Assembly: GCA_017592775.1 (NCBI GenBank)
Contig: JAGFNJ010000004.1
Coordinates: 62,001 to 126,000, forward strand
Length of the DNA stretch: 64,000 nt
Source of the DNA: Candidatus Accumulibacter conexus
GTDB lineage: Bacteria; Pseudomonadota; Gammaproteobacteria; Burkholderiales; Rhodocyclaceae
Direction: 5' to 3'
The stretch's first letter is position 1; every line of letters starts with the position of its first letter. Shown in pieces: positions 55,850 to 64,000 of this stretch. The translations under genes were made by a program, and so were the position numbers. The notes under the pieces are model-generated. The model made no database searches and was not told where the DNA came from. It saw only the letters and a program-made list of their open reading frames with translations.

Positions 55850-57931
55850 ATGCCTCCATACGCACCGCCAACCAATCGCCCCGGCGAGCGGCAACTCGCG
55901 CTGACCCGTGCCAGCAGGGAGATTTTTCAACGCCGGCTGGGCGATGTCGTCCGGACCTGCGTAGCGCATTCGCCGGCGGCCGCGGCAGCTTTCGAGCGCG
56001 AGGTCGGCGAAGCGCATGACCAACTGCTGTCAACCCACTCCGACGACGACTTCGGGCAAGCCAGCGAGTTGACGGCTTCGCGCCTCACGCTGATGGGCGA
56101 CGACGATCTCGAACTCGACATTCGCATGCGCAGCCTCGGCAGCCACCTGCGCGAAGCCGCCGGGCGCGCCCTGTCTCGCTGCCAGTCGCGCTACCTGACG
56201 CTGCTCGGCTGGTCGACAATCAATGAGGGCGACGAGCCCCTGGGCCCGGAAGTGATCTGCCTCGGGCTCTGGGCGCTGTGTCGCGAGGCTGCCCGCGGCC
56301 TCGAAGAGGCGCTGACCCTGCTCGATCGGATCGAACAGCGACTGCTGCGGGAACTTCCCCTGATCTACAGCGAGATCGACGCCTTCCTCGCCAGTCAGGG
56401 AATCGAATCCGCGCCGACGCAGAGAAGGCAGCAAGCCGATGCGGGCACGGCGACGGCACAGCCGCCACCAAGTACGGCCAGCCATGGCCAGTCGTCGAGT
56501 TCGGCACTGCAGGACGCAGTCCGTCAACAGACTGCCGGCACGCCGCCAGCAAGCTCCGCCCCGTTGGCCGGTGATGGCAGCCCGCAGGCCGGCACTCCGA
56601 CGCTCGACACGGCAGCGCTCGTCATGCTCAACCATCTGCTCGCACGCCTGACTGCACTCGAGGCACGCACATTGGCGACAGACACCCAGGCGACAAATGC
56701 CGCCAGCACGTCTGCGCCACGGTCGCAGGACCTCGATCTGCCGCCGGGACGACCGGAAGCGATCGCCATCGACACCATGGCGCTGATCTTCGAGGCGATG
56801 TTCGAGTCGGATGAGCTGCCCGATGCCATCCGGGCGGCGCTGGGCAGCCTGCAGATTCCGTTGCTGAGAGTGGCGATCGTCGATCCCGCACTGCTCAGCA
56901 GCGAGGCGCACCCCGCCCGCCTGCTGCTCAACCGGATCGGCCACGCAGCACTGGGACTGCCGCGCAGTACGCCATCCGAGCACCCGCTGTGCCAACGGTT
57001 GTGCCGGCTGGCAGCAACGGCGCGCACAGCGCTCGGACGGCAGCCCGTCGATCTCGACGCTCCACTCGCGGATCTGGCAGCAGTGATCGATGACCGCGAA
57101 CGGACGATCCGGCTGGCCGCCGAGCCCTATGTGCAGATGGTGCGCACGCACGAGAGCCAGCGCTACGCCAACCAGCTCGCCACGACCTGGCTGCGAACGA
57201 GCCTGGCGCGGACGCGCTCGGCCGAGATCGCCGCGTTTCTCGAAACCCACTGGCTGCAGGTGATGATCTCTGCCGGCGCCGGCGAAGGCCCACACGGCGA
57301 GCGCTGGCAGCAGCACAGCCGGACCGCCGACGATCTGATCTGGAGCGTGTTGCCGAAGCAGGGTCCTGAAGAGCGCAAGCGGCTGGCTGGGATGGCTTCG
57401 TCGCTGCTCAAGCGGATCGCCGAGGGCCTCGACGAGATCGGCCTCACGCCGGCCGAGCGCAAGCCCTTCCTCGACCGGCTGTTCGACCTGCAGACAGCCG
57501 CCCTGCGCAATCAGCCGGCGGCCGCAGCGGCAGTGCCAGACGCGCAGCCAGCGGGCAGGCCCGCCAACAGGCACACCGACGGCACAGGCGATGGAGCACA
57601 GCTTCTCGAGAGCGATGGACGGCAGGTACGCTACCTTGGCAGCCCGGCCGGCGAGCGCACGGTACAGACAGCCGCGGCGACCGGCTGGCAGGTCGGGGAA
57701 TGGCTGCGCTTCAGCCTGCCGGACGCCGGACCGCTGTGCGGCCTGTGTTGCTGGCAGGATCCGGCCGGGGCGACGGTCGTGCTGTTCAACCCGGACTGGA
57801 GCTGGGCGGTGGCGGCGCATCGCTCGCTCGTCGACCGGCAGATTGCCACCGGCGAGGCGCGGATCGTGTCACGCATCGGCCTCTTCGACGCTGCCGCCGA
57901 ACGCGCCCTTCGCCGTCTGAGCGGCGGTTGA
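55850..57931 (+). CDS. DUF1631 family protein
   Basis: 693-residue protein of the DUF1631 family, common in beta- and gammaproteobacteria. The N-terminal region (about 20-185) with LSTHSDDDFGQASELTASRLTLMGDDDLELDIRMRSL is typical, a low-complexity linker (about 190-245) follows, and the C-terminal block FNPDWSWAVAAHRSLVDRQIATGEARIVSRIGLFDAA is the family's conserved end. Mostly helical and cytosolic. Function is not established. GAAGG is before the ATG. Confidence 0.88.
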   Translation: MPPYAPPTNRPGERQLALTRASREIFQRRLGDVVRTCVAHSPAAAAAFEREVGEAHDQLLSTHSDDDFGQASELTASRLTLMGDDDLELDIRMRSLGSHLREAAGRALSRCQSRYLTLLGWSTINEGDEPLGPEVICLGLWALCREAARGLEEALTLLDRIEQRLLRELPLIYSEIDAFLASQGIESAPTQRRQQADAGTATAQPPPSTASHGQSSSSALQDAVRQQTAGTPPASSAPLAGDGSPQAGTPTLDTAALVMLNHLLARLTALEARTLATDTQATNAASTSAPRSQDLDLPPGRPEAIAIDTMALIFEAMFESDELPDAIRAALGSLQIPLLRVAIVDPALLSSEAHPARLLLNRIGHAALGLPRSTPSEHPLCQRLCRLAATARTALGRQPVDLDAPLADLAAVIDDRERTIRLAAEPYVQMVRTHESQRYANQLATTWLRTSLARTRSAEIAAFLETHWLQVMISAGAGEGPHGERWQQHSRTADDLIWSVLPKQGPEERKRLAGMASSLLKRIAEGLDEIGLTPAERKPFLDRLFDLQTAALRNQPAAAAAVPDAQPAGRPANRHTDGTGDGAQLLESDGRQVRYLGSPAGERTVQTAAATGWQVGEWLRFSLPDAGPLCGLCCWQDPAGATVVLFNPDWSWAVAAHRSLVDRQIATGEARIVSRIGLFDAAAERALRRLSGG

Positions 57932-57993
57932 GCCGGCCGCGAATGCGGCAGCGAACGCCCCGGCAGCGGGTAGAGTGCGGCAACAGATGTATA

Positions 57994-58015
57994 ATTGGTC
58001 TTATATGAGACCAAT
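57994..58015 (+). promoter_or_regulatory. operator-like or hairpin palindrome in the rhlE promoter
   Basis: ATTGGTCT-TATATG-AGACCAAT is a perfect 8-bp inverted repeat overlapping the end of a TATAAT (57990-57995) and lying 27 bases before the rhlE start. The TTGGTC...GACCAA arms resemble GntR/FadR-type operators; in RNA it could also fold as a 5' hairpin. Confidence 0.6.
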
Positions 58016-58041
58016 CATGACCCGATCCAGAGGCTTCGCCC

Positions 58042-59496
<1,455 letters not shown>

Positions 59497-59523
<27 letters not shown>

Positions 59524-60312
59524 CGCCGGTTCGGCCGCTGGCCGGGCTGTCTGCTCTGCTGTCGCCGCATCGACGACTTTCAGGATGGCCAGCGAGATGT
59601 TGTCGCCGTCACCATTGCCGAGCGCCCGCGCCCGCCCGATCAGGAGTTCCGACGCCTCGCGCGCGGACGAGCAGCCGTTGATCACCCACGCCAGCTCCTG
59701 ATCGCTGAAATAGGCCCAGAGGCCGTCGGAGCAGAGCAGGAAGGTGTCACCGGGCTGCAGGCTCGCGCTTTCGCCAAAAGCGATCTTCGGCAGCTCGATG
59801 CCGCCAAGCGAAGTCAACAGAATGTTGCGGTTGGGATGAACCAGCGCCTGTTCCGGTGTCAGGCGACCCTGCACCACGAGTTGTTCGACGTAGGAATGAT
59901 CGGTGCTGCGAAAGACCATGCTGTCGCCGCGAAAGTGGTAGAGACGGCTGTCGCCACAGTGCGCCCAACTCACCTTGCCCGGCTGCAGGAGCAGCATGAC
60001 CGCCGTGCTGTGCGGATCCTTCTCGTTGATGAAACGCGATGCCTTGATCAGCATGTGCGCCTCGTTGAGGCTCGACTCGAGCAACACCCGGGCTGAATCG
60101 GACCGCGCCGAAAACCCCTCGAGGTTGTTGCGTGCGGTATGGACCACCTGCTTGGCAGCGATCACCCCGCCGGTGTGCCCGCCCATGCCGTCCGCCACCA
60201 CCGCGAGAACGACCCCGCCGCCGCGCGGATGCGGCACGATGGCGGCGCGGTCCTGCTGTTCGCGGCGATCGCCCTGATGCTGGGCAACGCAGGCATCAAC
60301 TGAAATCGCCAT
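59497..60312 (-). CDS. PP2C-type serine/threonine protein phosphatase
   Basis: 271-residue metal-dependent phosphatase. Metal-site motifs: VADGMGGHTGG, AHCGDSRLYHF, LLCSDGLWAYF and DGDNISLAIL. The last about 15 residues, from PAAEPASLASQSAQ, are low-complexity and are the part that overlaps rhlE. GAGGGAC lies before ATG 60312. No partner Ser/Thr kinase is in the window. Confidence 0.92.
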
Positions 60313-60420
60313 GTCCCTCGTCTCTTGCTGATCCTGGCGACCGCTGCACGCGCCGCCGCCCCTGCTGCACCCGTCACGCAGCCTGCTGAACGCCGCGCTC
60401 CTTGCCGACCTGCTCCGCTT

Positions 60421-60726
60421 TCAGCGGAACACCCGTCGCAGTTCCTCCGGCCGTGGCAGATGGCCACTGCGCTCCGGATTGCGCTCGATGAACACGCGAT
60501 GCGCCGCGACGACGAGCAGATGCACCTCCTCGGCGTTCAGCTCGGGGAAGTTCTCGCGCACGATGCGATACGCGAGGTGCTCGAGTGGCTGGCCAGCCCA
60601 GCCCTGGTCGGGATCGAAGAACGGTTCGATCATCGCGAAAGCACCCTCGAACAACAAGCGCAGGCGCAGCCTGTGCCGCCGCTCCTCTTCATGCCGGGCT
60701 GGCAATCCAGCCTTTCCTTCGTTCAT
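60421..60726 (-). CDS. small conserved hypothetical protein
   Basis: 101 residues, start ATG 60726 with a purine-rich GGGGGAGGGGG upstream. The centre, FEGAFAMIEPFFDPDQGWAGQPLEHLAYRIVRENFPEL, is helical and acidic, followed by NAEEVHLLVVAAHRVFIERNP. No signal peptide or known domain. It is upstream of the phosphatase gene on the same strand, with a 108-base gap. Function unknown. Confidence 0.6.
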   Translation of the reverse strand: MNEGKAGLPARHEEERRHRLRLRLLFEGAFAMIEPFFDPDQGWAGQPLEHLAYRIVRENFPELNAEEVHLLVVAAHRVFIERNPERSGHLPRPEELRRVFR

Positions 60727-60876
60727 CCGCCCCCTCCCCCGGGATCGCCGGCCCCGCCGTCGCAACCGCTCGCACAGCGCCGGCTGCAGGCGCGCGGCAC
60801 TCGCTCCCTGCCCCCGTCATGAGGGTGAATTCTATCGCTTTCGGCGAACCGCAGGGACGGCGAAATTGATCGGTGT

Positions 60877-62220
60877 TCAGGCATCACCGGTGCGCCCCCG
60901 GTGCCAGAAATCGCCCTTGGCGTCGACTGTCGCCAGATCGCCGGTCAGCACCCAGCCATCACCGACCAACCGGGCGGTGGTCTCTGCGGGGCTCTGCCAG
61001 AAACCAAGCAGCAGCGCCGGATCGTCCTCACCGTTGCACTGTCGATTCGCCGCCAGCTCGCCGACTTCGCCCGGCCTGAGTACCATGCCCTGACGGTCAA
61101 CGATCGCCACCCGATGACCGGGATACGGCCGCCCGAGCGAACCCGGGCTGCTCGGCCAGCGCGCGGCACAATGGCCGAGAATGCCGCTCGTCCCGGTGCG
61201 ACACCAGGGCTGGCTGATCGTCACGCCGAGCTTCTCCTGCGACCACCTGCGGATCGGCTCGGGCAGCGGCGGCCCGCTGCTCGCCAGCGTGCGCAGTTCG
61301 AGATCGCAGGTCGCCCGCGGCTCGGGCAGCGTCTGCTGCATCATCTGCAACGCCGGCGGCTCGAGCAGGCAGTTCTGCACCGCATAACGCTGCAGCAGGG
61401 CAAAAGCCTTGCCGGCGTCGAAGGGCCCGTTGTACGCCAGCAGTGGCCGACCAAAATGCCAAGTCGCCAGGAGTCCCTGCCAGAGACCGCCGCTGCGCGC
61501 CCAGTCGACGGCGGACCAGAAGAGATCGCCGGGCTGCGGGAAGCTCGCGTGCGCGCTGACGTAGGCATCCAGATTGCCGAGCAGCGTCCGTTGCGCCATG
61601 ACAACCCCCTGCGCCCTACCGGACGAGGCGCCCGAGTAGAGGATCAGCGCCGGGTCGCCGGCTGCCGTGATCACCGGCATGTAGCGCGGTGAGGCGTGCT
61701 CGACCACTTCGCCCCAGGGTTTGACTGCCTTGCCGATGGCGGCACCGACAGCGATCACATGCCGCAACGCCGGCAGCCGGTGGCGGACCTGCGCCAGGGT
61801 CGGCAGCGCCGTCTCGTCGACGATGGCCAGGTGTGCCGCCACATCGCTCAGCCGGTGTGCCAGCGCATCCGGCCCGAGCCGATGCGCGAGCGGCACCGCA
61901 ATGGCGCCCATCTGCAGGATGGCGACCAGCGCGATGGCGGCTTCCGGGCGCTGCGGCAGGATGACGGCGACGCGGTCTCCGCGGACCGTCGCCAGCGCCG
62001 CAAGGACGTTGGACAGGCGATTGGCCTCGCTCTGGATGTCCCAGAAGCTGTGTGCCGAGGTGAAGCCCCGCGCATCCTCGTAGTACAGTGCAAAGCGGCT
62101 GCGATCGCCGGCCCAGCGACCGCAGACATCTTCGGCAATGTTGAAGTGCTCGGGAAGCCGCCAGCGAAAGCTCTGGCAGAGTTCCTGGTAGTCGTCTGTC
62201 TGGCTGTCGCTCGCCATCAT
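60877..62220 (-). CDS. acyl-CoA synthetase (AMP-forming) lacking the C-terminal domain
   Basis: 447-residue ANL-superfamily protein. The N-terminal domain is complete up to the hinge: LILYSGASSGRAQGVVM (P-loop, with a non-canonical GASSGRAQG), GTSGILG in place of the usual A5 YGxTE, and GDLATVDAKGDFWHRGRTGDA. It stops exactly at the hinge (GRTGDA-stop), where family members continue GRxDDxI and a further about 110 residues with the catalytic lysine. Without that domain adenylation should be impaired. No continuation is seen downstream in any frame. It may be a truncated gene or a specialised non-catalytic homologue. Confidence 0.75.
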   Translation of the reverse strand: MMASDSQTDDYQELCQSFRWRLPEHFNIAEDVCGRWAGDRSRFALYYEDARGFTSAHSFWDIQSEANRLSNVLAALATVRGDRVAVILPQRPEAAIALVAILQMGAIAVPLAHRLGPDALAHRLSDVAAHLAIVDETALPTLAQVRHRLPALRHVIAVGAAIGKAVKPWGEVVEHASPRYMPVITAAGDPALILYSGASSGRAQGVVMAQRTLLGNLDAYVSAHASFPQPGDLFWSAVDWARSGGLWQGLLATWHFGRPLLAYNGPFDAGKAFALLQRYAVQNCLLEPPALQMMQQTLPEPRATCDLELRTLASSGPPLPEPIRRWSQEKLGVTISQPWCRTGTSGILGHCAARWPSSPGSLGRPYPGHRVAIVDRQGMVLRPGEVGELAANRQCNGEDDPALLLGFWQSPAETTARLVGDGWVLTGDLATVDAKGDFWHRGRTGDA

Positions 62221-62252
62221 CCGCTCGCCGTGCGGCGCCTCTGCACCGGCTC

Positions 62253-63506
62253 TCAGGGAGCCAGGCCCAGGCGCTCGTCGATGAGTTCGATCCAGTGCCG
62301 TACCGGCATCGCGCTGCCGCTCTGCAGGTGCGTCTGACAGCCGATGTTGGCGGTGACCAGAAATGCCGGCCCACCGGCGTTCATCGCCGCCAGCTTGTTG
62401 TCCCGCAGTTGCGTCGCCAGTACCGGCTGGCTGATCGAATAGGTGCCCGCTGAGCCGCAGCACAGGTGCGGGTCGGCCACCGGCGACAACTGGTAACCGG
62501 CGGCGGCGAGCAGGCTCTCGACGACGCCACGGATCTTCTGCGCGTGCTGCAGCGTGCACGGCGAATGGAAAGCGACCCGCTGCTCGCTGCCACCAGCGGC
62601 CTCACGCAGCAGCTCGACAAGGCGCTCGCGCTCGCCGGCGAGGACCTCCGAGACGTCACGCGTCATCTGCCCGATGCGCGCCGCCTTCGCCGCATAGGCC
62701 GGGTCGTGCTGCAGCAGCTCGCCGTAGACCCGCACGTGCTCGCCGCAGCCCGACGCGGTCATCACGAAGGCCTCGACGCGGCCGCTCTCGACCTCCGGCC
62801 ACCAGGCGTCGATGACCTGCCGCATGTCATCGAGCGCCTTCTCCTGCGCATGCAGGTGATAGCGCAGCGCGCCACAGCAGGCAGCAGCGCGCATCTCCAC
62901 CAGCTCGATGCCGAGGCGGTCGAGGACGCGGGCCGTCGCGGCATTGGTGTTGGGCGTCAGCGTCGGCTGCACGCAGCCGGCCAGCGCGATCATCCGTCGT
63001 CGGTGCCCCGCCGCTCGCGGCCACGGTCGGGCACCGCCGGGCACGGCCAGCGGCACCTTGTCGGCCAGCACGCGCGGCAGCAGCGGCCGCATCATCTGGC
63101 CAACCCGCACCGCCGGGCGGAAGATCCAGTTGCGTGGCAGCGCCTCGCAGAGCAGGAAGCGCGTCGCCCGCGCCGCCAGCGAACGCGGCACCTTCTGCTC
63201 GACGACTTCGCGCCCAATCTCGAGCAGCCGGTGATAGCGGACTCCCGACGGACAGGTGGTCTCGCACGAACGACAGCTCAGGCAGCGGTCGAGGTGCAAC
63301 TGCGTCGTCTCGCTGACCGGCTCACCTTCGAGCATCTGCTTGATCAGGTAGATGCGACCGCGCGGTCCGTCGAGTTCGTCGCCCAGCAACTGGAAGGTCG
63401 GGCAGGTGGCCGTGCAGAAGCCGCAATGAACGCAGCTGCGCAGAATGGCGTCGGCCTCGCGGCCAGCCGGTGTGTCGCGGATGAAATCGGCTAGATTGGT
63501 CTGCAT
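62253..63506 (-). CDS. glcF: glycolate oxidase iron-sulfur subunit GlcF
   Basis: 417-residue subunit of glycolate dehydrogenase (glycolate to glyoxylate). Two ferredoxin-type motifs (CVHCGFCTATCP and CLSCRSCETTCP) are followed by two CCG domains (AAACCGALRYH and LCCGSAGTYS). It starts 13 bases after glcE. Same order as in the glcDEF operon. Confidence 0.95.
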   Translation of the reverse strand: MQTNLADFIRDTPAGREADAILRSCVHCGFCTATCPTFQLLGDELDGPRGRIYLIKQMLEGEPVSETTQLHLDRCLSCRSCETTCPSGVRYHRLLEIGREVVEQKVPRSLAARATRFLLCEALPRNWIFRPAVRVGQMMRPLLPRVLADKVPLAVPGGARPWPRAAGHRRRMIALAGCVQPTLTPNTNAATARVLDRLGIELVEMRAAACCGALRYHLHAQEKALDDMRQVIDAWWPEVESGRVEAFVMTASGCGEHVRVYGELLQHDPAYAAKAARIGQMTRDVSEVLAGERERLVELLREAAGGSEQRVAFHSPCTLQHAQKIRGVVESLLAAAGYQLSPVADPHLCCGSAGTYSISQPVLATQLRDNKLAAMNAGGPAFLVTANIGCQTHLQSGSAMPVRHWIELIDERLGLAP

Positions 63507-63519
63507 GATGGGCGAACTC

Positions 63520-64000
63520 TCAGAGGTCCGGATACATCCGGCCGGGATTGAAAATCCCCTGCGGATCGAAGGCCTGCTTCAGCTTGCGATGAATCGTCGC
63601 CAGCGGTTCGGACAGCGGCTGGAAGACGCCGGCTGCAGCCTTCAGCGTCGTCTCACCCCGAAACAGGGTGGCATGCCCGCCCGCCCTGGCGGCTGCCTCC
63701 CGGATGACGGCAGCTTCGCCGCCGCGCAGCCAGCGTTGCGCGCCGCCCCATTCGATCAGCGTCGGCCCCAGCGCCTGCGGCGGCGCCACCGAGGGCAGGC
63801 CGAGACGCCACAACGGCCCCTCGCCAGCAAAGAAGGCGTGCTCCTGCTCGCGCAGCGACTGCCAGAAGGCAGCTGCGACGGCGTCGTCGAGCAGCTCGCC
63901 GGCCAGCGTCCGCTGCGCCGCCGCCACCGCCGCCGCAGCGCCCGAAAGACGCAGCGTCAGGACGCCGTCGTGCCAGGCCGAAGCGGAAATCGGCAAGGGC
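63520..64000 (-). CDS. glcE: glycolate oxidase FAD-binding subunit GlcE, C-terminal part
   Basis: Partial: the gene runs off the right edge, and about 159 C-terminal residues are visible. The end FDPQGIFNPGRMYPDL is the typical C-terminus of the FAD-linked oxidase family in GlcE, and a WGGAQRWLRGG block precedes it. It is the smaller FAD-family partner of GlcD, which should lie beyond the edge. The start is outside the window. Confidence 0.9.
   Translation of the reverse strand, partial: PLPISASAWHDGVLTLRLSGAAAAVAAAQRTLAGELLDDAVAAAFWQSLREQEHAFFAGEGPLWRLGLPSVAPPQALGPTLIEWGGAQRWLRGGEAAVIREAAARAGGHATLFRGETTLKAAAGVFQPLSEPLATIHRKLKQAFDPQGIFNPGRMYPDL

Overview
The window reads as a GC-rich betaproteobacterial chromosome segment. 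The gene set (cysI-DUF934-cysHDN, an exopolysaccharide cluster with a PEP-CTERM protein, urt-ure, rlmB, DUF1631, DUF4124, ratA-rnfH) fits the Rhodocyclaceae, and I would guess a Candidatus Accumulibacter-like organism. That placement is inferred from gene content, not from a marker gene. No rRNA, tRNA, CRISPR array, integrase or insertion sequence was recognised.

Layout. 1-5.2 kb: assimilatory sulfate reduction (cysI, DUF934, cysH, cysD, cysN, all + strand and tightly packed). 5.3-7.3 kb: a CsoSCA-like carbonic anhydrase and rlmB. 7.3-14.4 kb (- strand): exopolysaccharide genes (PEP-CTERM protein, wecA-like transferase, unknown protein, low-molecular-weight tyrosine phosphatase, Wza-type exporter, Wzc-type tyrosine kinase). 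15.3-16.0 kb: a TonB-like protein with a damaged 5' end. 16.0-26.8 kb (- strand): a 12-gene nitrogen operon, urtABCDE followed by ureDABCEFG, behind a consensus sigma-54 promoter. 27.1-32.4 kb: a tandem glycine riboswitch with visible terminator, then gcvT, gcvH, gcvP and a glutathione peroxidase. 32.5-35.6 kb: an uncharacterised protein, a DUF455 ferritin-like protein, a small conserved protein and a Bcr/CflA exporter.

35.8-41.7 kb is the most accessory part: a VapBC-type toxin-antitoxin pair, the tail of a third (HTH antitoxin-like) gene, a 944-residue primase-helicase-nuclease fusion of the TOTE conflict-system type, and a divergent ClpX paralogue without the zinc domain and with altered pore loops, overlapped by an alpha/beta hydrolase. 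41.8-45.7 kb: lutABC for L-lactate oxidation with divergent lutR and two near-identical operators. 45.7-50.6 kb: smpB, ratA, rnfH, a DUF4124 protein, guaB, guaA. 50.7-64 kb: an uncharacterised protein, ugpQ and ugpB without ugpAEC, a lipoprotein, an aldo/keto reductase, DUF1631, rhlE, a PP2C phosphatase, a C-terminally truncated acyl-CoA synthetase, and glcF-glcE running off the right edge.

Cross-cutting signals: two sigma-54 promoters (PEP-CTERM gene and urtA), several perfect inverted repeats at promoters, and a short dispersed repeat present three times in intergenic DNA, one copy of which lies at the broken 5' end of the TonB-like gene.
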